Of a stretch of DNA of 64,000 nt, positions 16,184-24,465 are shown in pieces. Origin of the DNA: an uncultured Bacteroidales bacterium (GTDB lineage: Bacteria; Bacteroidota; Bacteroidia; Bacteroidales; UBA932); assembly GCA_946405435.1 (NCBI GenBank), contig CAMJHF010000004.1, positions 62,001 through 126,000 on the forward strand, read 5' to 3'. The notes beneath the pieces are model-generated. The model had not been told where the DNA came from. It saw only the letters and a program-made list of their open reading frames with translations, and made no database searches. Made by a program: the position numbers and the translations under genes. Each line of letters begins with the position of its first letter. The stretch's first letter is position 1.

Positions 16184-17401
16184 ATGAACCTGCACTTGCT
16201 GTTAGGCGCATTGATTATATCCTCGGCCTGTTGTTGTACAAACCGGGCCGAGGATATTATGCCATCATGGAAAGAGGGCTATATGGATATACACCATATA
16301 GCGACAGGCCAGGGGGACTGTATATTCTCGGTATTACCTGACGGGACTACATTTATGATCGATGCAGGCGATAACGGTCTGCCGCATGGATCCCGTCACT
16401 GGTACCGCAGAGTCCCTGATACGACACGGACGACAGGCGGGTGGATATGTCGCTACATAAGGCATTTTTCTCCTGATCCGGAGTATTTGGACTATGTGCT
16501 CCTTACTCATTTTCATGCTGATCATCTCGGTTCTCTAAAGGGAGCTGTCCACGGAGAACATGGATATGAACTGTCAGGCCTCACCTATGTAGGCGATTCC
16601 ATAAGTTTCCGTACACTTGTTGACAGAGACTGGCCCGAGTATAGTTTCCCAAGCAGGGAAAAAATATTGGGTGAATCGCCTCTATTTGGTGAGTATCAAA
16701 AGTTTATATCTTATCATCGTTCCCGCGGTATGGATATGCAGCGTTTTGAGGTGGGAAGTGATAATCAATTCGTGCTAAAGCATAATCCGCGGAAATACGC
16801 CGGTAAGTTCGAGATCCGCAATCTAATAGGAAACGCACGTGTCTGGACTGGTAATGGCTCATCATCCCGCGTAATCTATCAGGGAGATTCCACTCTGTTT
16901 GACGAGAACATGCCCAGTTGCGGTGTGCGTATCCGTTATGGAAAATTCACATACTATAACTGCGGAGATATACCGGGACTGAATTTCCCGAGATATAGAT
17001 GCCAGGAAAGGGATTTTGAATCAGAAGTAGCCAAGGTGGTCGGACGAATAAATGTTATGAAATGCGATCATCATGCCGCTACAGATGTGATGAATGAGAA
17101 TCTTCTTCGTGCTGCCAGGCCGGAAGTGTTTATCGTGACGGCCGGACACAGAGAGCATCCTTATCCTCCCACTATGGAGCGTATGCTTGACAAAAGCATT
17201 TATCCTGATGACAGACAGTTCTATATTACTACTGACAGTCCTAAAGAGGATTTGGGCGAGGAACTTTGGTCAAATTTCAAACCTGCCGGGCATGTTGTCG
17301 TAAGGGTCTATCCGGGGGGCAAAAAGTATCAAATATTTGTACTTGATGTTTTCTCTGAAGATTTTAAGGTTATTTACGCCTCTACAATCCAGCATTTATA
17401 G
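16184..17401 (+). CDS. ComEC-type MBL-fold metallo-hydrolase, exported (first copy)
   Basis: A 405-residue protein with an N-terminal export signal and probable lipid cysteine (LLLGALIISSACCC). The metallo-beta-lactamase motif HxHxDH is H119-F-H121-A-D123-H124 (LLTHFHADHLGSL). Later conserved segments are YNCGDIPG (metal-bridging Asp region), KCDHHAA and VTAGHREHPYPP, as in the MBL domain of ComEC/Rec2. ComEC-type domains are associated with DNA processing during uptake, but MBL folds also include phosphodiesterases, so the substrate is open. With the phosphoesterases and nucleoside hydrolase of the same operon, a nuclease or phosphodiesterase role is a reasonable inference. It resembles the protein encoded at 37517-38731. 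Confidence 0.87.
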   Translation: MNLHLLLGALIISSACCCTNRAEDIMPSWKEGYMDIHHIATGQGDCIFSVLPDGTTFMIDAGDNGLPHGSRHWYRRVPDTTRTTGGWICRYIRHFSPDPEYLDYVLLTHFHADHLGSLKGAVHGEHGYELSGLTYVGDSISFRTLVDRDWPEYSFPSREKILGESPLFGEYQKFISYHRSRGMDMQRFEVGSDNQFVLKHNPRKYAGKFEIRNLIGNARVWTGNGSSSRVIYQGDSTLFDENMPSCGVRIRYGKFTYYNCGDIPGLNFPRYRCQERDFESEVAKVVGRINVMKCDHHAATDVMNENLLRAARPEVFIVTAGHREHPYPPTMERMLDKSIYPDDRQFYITTDSPKEDLGEELWSNFKPAGHVVVRVYPGGKKYQIFVLDVFSEDFKVIYASTIQHL

Positions 17402-17409
17402 TTTTTTAT

Positions 17410-17417
17410 TAATTTTG
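17410..17417 (+). promoter_or_regulatory. Candidate internal promoter before rbsK
   Basis: TAATTTTG at 17410-17417, embedded in TTATTAATTTTGAA. The same string with one change (TTAATTAATTTTGAA) forms the -7 region of the first SusC promoter at 6644-6658. Both are followed closely by an ACTAAT..ATCAT-like stretch before the start codon. No LacI-type palindrome is seen here. It may give the ribose genes a separate transcript. Confidence 0.4.
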
Positions 17418-17440
17418 AATGCGCTACTAATAATCATATT

Positions 17441-18343
17441 ATGAAAAAAATCATTGTTGTAGGAAGTTCGAACGTTGACCTGACGGCCCGCGTGAAGCGG
17501 CTGCCCAGGCCGGGTGAGACAATTGGCGGAGCGACGCTCCTGCGCGCCAACGGCGGCAAGGGAGCGAACCAGGCCGTGGCCGCTGCGCGCATGGGTGCCA
17601 ACGTGCTGTTCCTTACATGTCTGGGGAGCGATGCCAGCGGGGAGATGCTCTCGACGCAGTTCGCCGCCGACGGCATCGACACCTCGTGCATAAAGCTTTC
17701 GGCCACACCTACTGGTACCGCCCTCATTTTTGTGGATGACAATGCAGAGAACTGTATTGCCGTGGCTCCGGGTGCGAACAATGACCTGCTGCCTTCCGAC
17801 ATTGATGCGGCCTGCCGCTGCATGGAGGGCGCCGAGTATTTATTGGTGCAGCTTGAGATTCCCATGGCTACCGTGGTGCGATCGGTTGAATTGGCTGACT
17901 CGCTGGGAATCAAGACCATCCTGAACCCTGCGCCTATGAGCCCTGTACCGGAGGAACTTTTCAGTCACATTTGGCTCATAACCCCCAACCAGACAGAGGC
18001 TGAGCAGCTTACCGGCATTCATGTCGATGGTGAAGACACTGCCCGCAAAGCCGCTGAGGCCTTGTTTGCAAAGGGCGTGAAGAATGTAATCATCACCATG
18101 GGATGCCACGGTTCCCTGGTCTGCACCCCTGAAGGGGCGGAACTCGTGCCCGCACGTAAGGTCCAGGCCATTGATACAACCGGAGCCGGTGACGTTTACA
18201 ACGGGGCCCTGGTGGCAGCGCTGTCCGAGGGCAGGAGCCTGTCGGAGTCTGCGCGCATCGCTACCATAGCCTCATCGGTTGCCGTAACGCGCATGGGCGC
18301 CCAGACAAGCGCTCCGTACCGAAACGAAGTTGATAATATTTAA
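17441..18343 (+). CDS. rbsK: Ribokinase (PfkB family)
   Basis: A 300-residue cytoplasmic kinase that phosphorylates D-ribose to ribose 5-phosphate. It has the PfkB features expected: the N-terminal VGSSNVDLTARVKRLPRPGE, the GGKGANQAVAAARMGA sugar/hinge segment (PfkB signature 1), and IDTTGAGDVYNGALVAAL (signature 2 with the catalytic aspartate and anion hole). Length and motif spacing match RbsK. It stands 12 bases ahead of a ribose-type transporter and then a nucleoside hydrolase. This is the arrangement known from Bacteroides ribose-utilisation loci, so ribose is a well-supported substrate; deoxyribose cannot be excluded. Confidence 0.92.
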   Translation: MKKIIVVGSSNVDLTARVKRLPRPGETIGGATLLRANGGKGANQAVAAARMGANVLFLTCLGSDASGEMLSTQFAADGIDTSCIKLSATPTGTALIFVDDNAENCIAVAPGANNDLLPSDIDAACRCMEGAEYLLVQLEIPMATVVRSVELADSLGIKTILNPAPMSPVPEELFSHIWLITPNQTEAEQLTGIHVDGEDTARKAAEALFAKGVKNVIITMGCHGSLVCTPEGAELVPARKVQAIDTTGAGDVYNGALVAALSEGRSLSESARIATIASSVAVTRMGAQTSAPYRNEVDNI

Positions 18344-18355
18344 AAGTCAAGCGAT

Positions 18356-19378
18356 ATGTTTATAGTTAACAGCTATGCCCTCGCCGTCGTGCTCTGCTTT
18401 GTCACGATGCTTTGCTGGGGCTCATGGGGAAACACCCAGAAACTTGCAGCCAAGAGCTGGCGTTACGAACTTTTCTACTGGGACTATGTCATAGGCATGG
18501 TTATCTTTGCGCTGCTCCTGGCATTTACCGCCGGAAGCATAGGCAGTCAGGGTCGTCCGTTCCTTCAGGACCTTGGGCAGGCGTCGGCTTCCAGCATACT
18601 CTGGATTCTGCTCGGCGGCGTGATCTTCAACGCTTCCAACATCCTGCTGTCGGCATCCACATCCATAGCGGGCATGTCTGTGGCCTTCCCTCTGGGAGTA
18701 GGTCTTGCGCTCGTGCTTGGCGTAATCAATAACTACCGCGTGGCCGTGCAGCAAGGCTCCAAGACGGGCAATGTAGTACTTCTGATAATCGGCGTTGCGC
18801 TGGTTGTATGCGCAATCGTGTTCAATGGAATAGCCGCCGGCAAGAAAGGCGAAAGTGGCGTCTCCAAGGCCGACCAGCGCAAGGGCGTGATCCTGGCGCT
18901 CATAGCCGGCGTGGTGATGTCGTTCTTCTCTTCCTTCGTCATGAGGGCGATGGACACCACCAACTTCGTGGCTCCTGCGGCAGGCAAGGTGACTCCTTAT
19001 ACAGCCATCGTTATCTTTACGGTAGGCGTGCTGCTGAGCAACTTCATTTTCAACACTATCGTGATGCGTAAGCCCTTCGTTGGCGAGCCTGTGAGCTACA
19101 GCCAGTATTTCAAGGGAGATTTCAAGACTCACCTGGTGGGCATGCTCGGAGGTGCCATATGGTGCCTTGGAACCGCGCTCAGCTACATTACGGCCGAGAA
19201 GGCCGGCCCCGCAGTGTCCTATGCCCTGGGCCAGGGCGCACCCATGATCGCCGCCATATGGGGCGTATTCATCTGGAAAGAGTTCAAGGGCGCCAAGAAG
19301 AATGTATACTGGCTGCTTGCCGCCATGTTCTGCTTCTTCATCGCCGGTCTTGCAACAATAGTAATTGCCGGAAACTGA
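18356..19378 (+). CDS. DMT/GRP-type sugar permease (probable ribose transporter)
   Basis: A 340-residue integral inner-membrane protein with about ten hydrophobic segments, opening with VLCFVTMLCWGSWGNTQKLA. The W-G-S-W-G-N-T element and the ending PMIAAIWGVFIWKEFKGAK are characteristic of the glucose/ribose porter (RbsU/GRP) branch of the drug/metabolite superfamily, related to the L-rhamnose-proton symporter group. It is packed between rbsK and the nucleoside hydrolase, as is the transporter of Bacteroides ribose loci. A ribose or nucleoside-sugar importer is inferred. The next gene starts one base after its stop. Confidence 0.87.
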   Translation: MFIVNSYALAVVLCFVTMLCWGSWGNTQKLAAKSWRYELFYWDYVIGMVIFALLLAFTAGSIGSQGRPFLQDLGQASASSILWILLGGVIFNASNILLSASTSIAGMSVAFPLGVGLALVLGVINNYRVAVQQGSKTGNVVLLIIGVALVVCAIVFNGIAAGKKGESGVSKADQRKGVILALIAGVVMSFFSSFVMRAMDTTNFVAPAAGKVTPYTAIVIFTVGVLLSNFIFNTIVMRKPFVGEPVSYSQYFKGDFKTHLVGMLGGAIWCLGTALSYITAEKAGPAVSYALGQGAPMIAAIWGVFIWKEFKGAKKNVYWLLAAMFCFFIAGLATIVIAGN

Positions 19379-19379
19379 T

Positions 19380-21071
19380 ATGAGAAAACTGTTGATTTCC
19401 ATTTTAAGCCTGAGCTTGGCCGTCTGTTCCTGTACGCAGAATGAGCAGACGGCTCAGGCTCCGCTCAAGATGATCATCGAGACCGATATGGGCAACGATA
19501 TCGACGATGCCCTTGCTTTGGCGCTGGCCCTCCGTGCAGTTGACAACGGTCAAGCTGAACTGCTGGCAGTCGGATGCCATAAGGACTGCCCCACGGCGGC
19601 GGCCTTCACCGACGCTGTGTGTACTTTTTACGGCCACCCTGAAGTGCCTGTGGCCATGAGCGTTACTCCGGTTCAGGAGTACACCGACTATGTGGATTAT
19701 ACCGTGGCGGAGAAAGATTTTGTCAAAACTGCTACAGAGTATCCCGAGCCCGTGGCTCTGTACCGCAAGATTCTGGCTTCCCAGCCGGACGGCAGCGTCA
19801 CCTTCGTCAGCCTTGGTTTCGGCACCACTCTGGCACAGCTGCTGGAGAGCGCTCCGGATGAGTATTCTCCTCTTAACGGCGTGGACCTTGTGGCCAAAAA
19901 AACCAAGGGCCTTTCCATCATGGCCGGCAGCTACGGAGAGAAAAAACGTGCGGAGTATAATGTCAAGAATGACATACCTGCCATGCAGAAGGTATTCGAG
20001 CTTTGGCCTACCGCCATCTGGCAGAATCCCTTCGAGATAGGCAAGCAGACTATGTATCCCGGAGCGCTCATCGAGCAGAACCTGGGCTACTATGAGCCCA
20101 ACCCTGTAGTCGAAGGCTACAAACTCTATCAGCAGATGCCCTACGACCGTCCCAGCTGGGACATCCTGAGCGTGCTGTATCCCATTCATCCCGAGCTCTT
20201 TACGCACAGTGTTGCCGGAACGGTGACGGTTGATGACAAGGGCTATACCTGGTTCACTCCCGATCCTCAAGGCAAGCATATCGTGCTCAGCGCTACCCTC
20301 GACCAGCCCCAGGCCCTCATGAAGGCGGAGCAGGACATGACCTTGCGTTACGGAGAGTGGGCGGACCGGAAGAAGCTACTGTGCTTCGACCTGGACGCCA
20401 CCCTTACCGCACACCGCTGTCCTCTCGAACCGGCTGCCCGTCAGCTGCTCGACACCCTTGGCAAGAAGTACGACATCGTGATGGTATGTGCCGGCAACTG
20501 CCCCCGCGTGTACAAGCAGATGGGGGAGTACCCTGTGAATATCCTCGGCAACTACGGCATGCAGGAGAGCACCGTCGAGAACGGTGAGTTCAAGATTGTA
20601 CGTGAAGACGTGTTTCCGGCCGATACCGCTTTCTTCCGCAAGCAGAATGATTACCTGCGCCAGAAATACGGTTACACTCAGTATTACGGCGAGCCCCTGG
20701 AATTCCATTCAACAGGCATGGTTACGATGGGTCTTCTTGGCAAGGACGCTCCGGTGGAACTCAAGCACGCCTTCGATCCCGACCGTGCCAAGCGCCGGGT
20801 GATGTACCCCGAGGTGTGCGAAATCTTCAAAGACTACAGCGTGTACATCGGCGGATCGTCTTCATTTGATTTCTCCGCCAAGCAGTACAACAAGTACGAC
20901 GCCTCCCTGCGCTATGCAACCGAGCACGGCTACACTCTTGACCAGGTTCTTTTCATCGGCGATGACTTCGCCGACGGCGGCGGAGACTCGCACGTGCGCA
21001 TAAAGGGTATGGATTATATATGGATCACAGACTACACCAAAACACCAGAAATACTTAACTTCTTGTTATAG
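19380..21071 (+). CDS. Nucleoside hydrolase fused to a phosphomannomutase-like HAD phosphatase
   Basis: A 563-residue lipoprotein-type product (MRKLLISILSLSLAVCSCTQ). Residues about 28-325 form an inosine/uridine-preferring nucleoside hydrolase: the ribose/calcium-binding aspartate cluster is ETDMGNDIDDAL (residues 35-45), followed by VSLGFGTTLAQLL and SIMAGSYGE. From residue 330 a HAD domain begins with FDLDATLT (nucleophile D337, acid D339). It continues with features of the eukaryote-like phosphomannomutase group: ILGNYGMQE, IGGSSSFDFSAKQYNKYDAS and IGDDFADGGGDSHV. The first half would split nucleosides into base and ribose; the second may remove phosphate or act on ribose phosphate. The start at 19380 gives the lipobox; ATG at 19365 lies inside the transporter gene. 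The fusion is open throughout with no sign of frameshift. Confidence 0.87.
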   Translation: MRKLLISILSLSLAVCSCTQNEQTAQAPLKMIIETDMGNDIDDALALALALRAVDNGQAELLAVGCHKDCPTAAAFTDAVCTFYGHPEVPVAMSVTPVQEYTDYVDYTVAEKDFVKTATEYPEPVALYRKILASQPDGSVTFVSLGFGTTLAQLLESAPDEYSPLNGVDLVAKKTKGLSIMAGSYGEKKRAEYNVKNDIPAMQKVFELWPTAIWQNPFEIGKQTMYPGALIEQNLGYYEPNPVVEGYKLYQQMPYDRPSWDILSVLYPIHPELFTHSVAGTVTVDDKGYTWFTPDPQGKHIVLSATLDQPQALMKAEQDMTLRYGEWADRKKLLCFDLDATLTAHRCPLEPAARQLLDTLGKKYDIVMVCAGNCPRVYKQMGEYPVNILGNYGMQESTVENGEFKIVREDVFPADTAFFRKQNDYLRQKYGYTQYYGEPLEFHSTGMVTMGLLGKDAPVELKHAFDPDRAKRRVMYPEVCEIFKDYSVYIGGSSSFDFSAKQYNKYDASLRYATEHGYTLDQVLFIGDDFADGGGDSHVRIKGMDYIWITDYTKTPEILNFLL

Positions 21072-21077
21072 AAACGA

Positions 21078-23102
21078 ATGAAGAAACTACTTGGTTTTCT
21101 GTTGCTGATGACTCTGGCTGCGGCGTGCGGCCCGAAGCCTGAACCAGAGAAACCGGGCCCGGATCCGGACGGCAAGACTCCCGTCACACCCGTTCCCGGT
21201 CCGGAGAAGCCTGATGAAGAAGGCCTGCCGCAAGTGAGCACTTTCAAGCTCGGGGAGACTTTCGAGATACCCTTCGGCCAGCAGCTTCTTATGCCATACA
21301 AGGGCTTCAGCAAAGGTGACAAGATAACCCTCACGTCCCGGCGTGACCAGTCCGTCCGATACGAACTGGAATGTACCGAAGTTTCCGACGACAAGGGAGC
21401 TTTGTTCACCACTCCCGCCCGTTTTATCGGAGGAATGTGCGATGTCAGCTGCCCGCGTTTTACTGGAGGCACCACTTTCGTAGATGTTGTCGACGGCACA
21501 ATAGTCGACAAAGTGCCCGGCAAAACCACCTACGGCCGGGTAGTGGACTGGGACGGAAAGCCCCTTAAGGGAGTTGCCGTGTCGGATGGCGCCATGGTTA
21601 CGGTTACCGATGACAACGGTTGCTACTGGCTGGCCTCACAGCGCAAATATGGCTATGTATTCATCTCCGTCCCGAGTGGGTACAGGGTCGCCGTGAACCG
21701 CACTATCCCGCAGTTCTTCAAGCGTTTCAAAGCGGCCAGCTATACGGAGTACGAGATCAACAACTTCGTACTCGAACCCGAAGACAACAAGACCCACAGG
21801 GTATTCGTGTTCACCGACACCCATCTTGCCAACCGAACTGACGATGTGAGCCAGTTTACCTCGGCATTCAAGCCGGAACTAAAGGCCCAGGCCGAAAATG
21901 CCCGTTCGGAAGGCGTGCCGTTCTACGGCCTTACACTTGGCGACCTGGCGTGGGACCAGTTCTGGTATGACAATCAGTATTCGCTTGAAAACTATTACAA
22001 AACGCTTTCAGACCTCGACTTCCCGATATACAATGCCCCGGGCAACCACGACAATGACCCGTATGTCGCCAATGACTTCGGCGCCGAGGCTGCCTTCCGC
22101 AAATGGATAGGCCCCACTTACTATTCGTTCAACATAGGCGACGCCCATTATATCCTTATGGACAACACCATGTTCAACAACAAAGGCGGTGCGCAGGGTG
22201 TTGTGGGAGACGTCCAGGACTATACGGAAGGCTTTACAAGCGATGAACTCAAGTGGCTGCGCGCCGACCTGGCGCTCGTGCCTGCCGGAACCACCGTGTT
22301 CTTCGGCACCCACATACAGTATTCCAACCGGGCTTCGCTTAAGTCCGGAGGCGATTTTGCATATTCTTACAGCATGCCGGCGCAGTTCCGCACCGAACTT
22401 GTCGACCTCTTCGCTCCCTTCAAGGTGCATTACCTCTCCGGCCACACCCATGTGTCCTACACCAACGAGTTTTCGGACAAACTCATTGAGCACAATATCG
22501 CCGCTGTTTGCGGAACATGGTGGTGGACAGGATATTACACCAAAGGCAAGTGCAATATCTGCCGTGACGGCACCCCCCAGGGAGGCAAGATTTTCGATAT
22601 TGCCGGCAGCGACGTAAATTGGCGCTGGAAGCCCATGGGCCATGACGCGAACTATCAGTTCCGCGTGTATGACCTTAACAACTGCTTGATATCAAAGTCG
22701 TTGTATTGCAAGTCTGGGACCAAGATAAGCAACTCGTTCTTCTCGGAATATGTGTACGGATACGATTCCCAGCGCTCCGACAACAAGCTGCTGGTCAACG
22801 TATTCGACTATGACGACAGGTGGACGGTTTCCGCCTCCGAAGGCGGCAAGCCCCTGACTGTAAAGCGCGTGGATACTTATGACCCCTTGCATGTGGTGCA
22901 TTTCAACACCCGGCGCATGGATACCAATTCTACCGCGATGACTTTCCCTACGGTATTGACGTCCCACATGTTCGAGGTGAGTTCCCCTACATCCACCGGG
23001 ACTGTGACCATTACCGTAACAGACAGGTTCGGGCGCCAGTACGTAGAGACCGTTTCCCGCCCAAGGCGCCTGTACGATATGACAACATCAACTAATTATT
23101 AA
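21078..23102 (+). CDS. Calcineurin-like phosphoesterase lipoprotein (second copy)
   Basis: A 674-residue lipoprotein (MKKLLGFLLLMTLAAACG, C17) with a proline/glutamate-rich tether at about residues 18-50. Next is an Ig-like domain (FEIPFGQQLLMPYKGFSKGD, FIGGMCDVSC) shared with the phosphoesterase at 34769. Then come MetallophosN (TYGRVVDWDGKPLKGVAVSD) and a metallophosphoesterase core with FTDTHLAN, LGDLAWDQFWYD, PGNHDNDPY and SGHTHVSYTNEF. A MetallophosC domain ends in VSRPRRLYDM. All metal-site motifs are present, so it should be active. It starts 6 bases after the nucleoside hydrolase stop. The likely role is a surface phosphatase or phosphodiesterase supplying nucleosides for the upstream enzyme; this last step is inference. 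Confidence 0.9.
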   Translation: MKKLLGFLLLMTLAAACGPKPEPEKPGPDPDGKTPVTPVPGPEKPDEEGLPQVSTFKLGETFEIPFGQQLLMPYKGFSKGDKITLTSRRDQSVRYELECTEVSDDKGALFTTPARFIGGMCDVSCPRFTGGTTFVDVVDGTIVDKVPGKTTYGRVVDWDGKPLKGVAVSDGAMVTVTDDNGCYWLASQRKYGYVFISVPSGYRVAVNRTIPQFFKRFKAASYTEYEINNFVLEPEDNKTHRVFVFTDTHLANRTDDVSQFTSAFKPELKAQAENARSEGVPFYGLTLGDLAWDQFWYDNQYSLENYYKTLSDLDFPIYNAPGNHDNDPYVANDFGAEAAFRKWIGPTYYSFNIGDAHYILMDNTMFNNKGGAQGVVGDVQDYTEGFTSDELKWLRADLALVPAGTTVFFGTHIQYSNRASLKSGGDFAYSYSMPAQFRTELVDLFAPFKVHYLSGHTHVSYTNEFSDKLIEHNIAAVCGTWWWTGYYTKGKCNICRDGTPQGGKIFDIAGSDVNWRWKPMGHDANYQFRVYDLNNCLISKSLYCKSGTKISNSFFSEYVYGYDSQRSDNKLLVNVFDYDDRWTVSASEGGKPLTVKRVDTYDPLHVVHFNTRRMDTNSTAMTFPTVLTSHMFEVSSPTSTGTVTITVTDRFGRQYVETVSRPRRLYDMTTSTNY

Positions 23103-23106
23103 TACT

Positions 23107-24465
23107 ATGAAGCGAATAACACTTTTCCTCCTTGCCCTCTGTGCGGCCCTGGCCGTGCACTCCTGCAAGCAGGTCCCCGAGTATTACACGACCCGGGTCC
23201 CTATTTTCAGGGTGCTGCCTCCCGCAGGAGCCGCGGACAACACCGTCAGCATAGACGGCAAGGCACAGTCGGTCGACTTCACCGTCCTTTCCACCGAAGA
23301 GTGGAAGGCCGAAGTGTCCGGATCAGAAGCTTTTACATTGCCCCTGCAGACGGGGGGAGTGGGCAAGACCACGGTGAGCCTGTTGGCTGCAAGCAATGAA
23401 AGCGGCGCTGTCCGTACCGGTAAGGTATCGTTCTTCCTTGGCTCCGAGCTGAAGTATGAGTTTACCGTGAGCCAAAAAGAACAGCTCCCATACCTTGAAG
23501 CTACGCCCGCCGACGTTGCGGTTGCCGCCGACGGCGACGTGTTCACGGTTACTGTGGATACGAACCAGTCTGCATGGGCCTACGACCTGGGCGACGCCAA
23601 GTCCTGGATTACTGAGTCTGGGCGCACTGAGACTACTGTCAGCTTTACGGTTCCCGAGAACACGACCGGATCGCGCCGTATGGGCGAGATTCGATTCTAT
23701 GCGGTGGAGGCTCCTGAGCTTCTTAGTTATGTTTCTGTGACACAGGCTGTTCCTGCTACTCCTCCTACCGACTACATCCTGGATGTGGTGTTCAACGCGG
23801 ATCGTAGCGCAACAGACAAGTCTTCGCTGGGCATGACCGTCGACAACAGCCGCCTGGACGCTGACGTGGCTGTCAAATACAGCGATAAGTTCGGTCGTTA
23901 CGTGGCCCAGTTCACAAATGAGAAGATAGCCCGCAGTGGACTCGACACCGGATACTACCTGATACCCTACAAGACCACCGATCCATTCGGACAGAAGCTG
24001 GCGGACGGATTCTCCTACGAACTCGTGTTCTGTGCATATTACGACGCGACAGCGACTCAGGTAAAGCCCTTCTCGTCCACCCAGGCCGGCGGTACGGGAA
24101 TGTGCTTCCGCGCAAAGACAGGCGAAATCAACTTCGAATGCCATGTCGGCGGCGGCTGGAAAGAGCTTTACAGCGGAATCCTTCCTGTCAAGAACCAGTA
24201 TTACCATGTCGTGGGCACCTGGGACAAGGTCAACGGAATCTGCAACCTGTACGTGGACGGTCAGCTGACTGCCACGCTCAACACCACCGGCGACTTCAAG
24301 TTCATGGATACCAGCGTCGACGCCCGTTGGTTCGGCATTGGTGCCGACCCGAGCGGCAGCGACAAAGGCGAGGCCTCTTTCTACGGAGAAGTGGTTATAG
24401 CTCGCCTGTATGACAATCCCATGAGCGCCGAAGAGGTCAAGGCCCTTTATAAACTTGTAAAATGA
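23107..24465 (+). CDS. BACON-LamG surface lipoprotein
   Basis: A 452-residue lipoprotein (ALAVHSCKQ, C20). Two BACON-type beta-sandwich domains lie at about residues 45-125 (STEEWKAEVSGSEAFTLPLQ, SFFLGSELKYEFTVSQKEQ) and 127-217 (AWAYDLGDAKSWITESG, LSYVSVTQAV). The C-terminal 230 residues form a LamG/concanavalin A-like domain (YHVVGTWDKVNGICNLYVDG, ARLYDNPMSAEEVKALY). BACON domains hold surface proteins away from the membrane and LamG domains bind glycans or other polymers. It is probably a surface binding protein for the operon substrate. The stop overlaps the second SusC start (ATGA), so it belongs to the same translational unit. Confidence 0.88.
   Translation: MKRITLFLLALCAALAVHSCKQVPEYYTTRVPIFRVLPPAGAADNTVSIDGKAQSVDFTVLSTEEWKAEVSGSEAFTLPLQTGGVGKTTVSLLAASNESGAVRTGKVSFFLGSELKYEFTVSQKEQLPYLEATPADVAVAADGDVFTVTVDTNQSAWAYDLGDAKSWITESGRTETTVSFTVPENTTGSRRMGEIRFYAVEAPELLSYVSVTQAVPATPPTDYILDVVFNADRSATDKSSLGMTVDNSRLDADVAVKYSDKFGRYVAQFTNEKIARSGLDTGYYLIPYKTTDPFGQKLADGFSYELVFCAYYDATATQVKPFSSTQAGGTGMCFRAKTGEINFECHVGGGWKELYSGILPVKNQYYHVVGTWDKVNGICNLYVDGQLTATLNTTGDFKFMDTSVDARWFGIGADPSGSDKGEASFYGEVVIARLYDNPMSAEEVKALYKLVK

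Noticed and set aside
19365..19379. Upstream ATG as start of the nucleoside hydrolase
   Set aside because: It lies inside the permease gene and would place five extra residues before a clean lipoprotein signal; the ATG at 19380 directly follows the permease stop.
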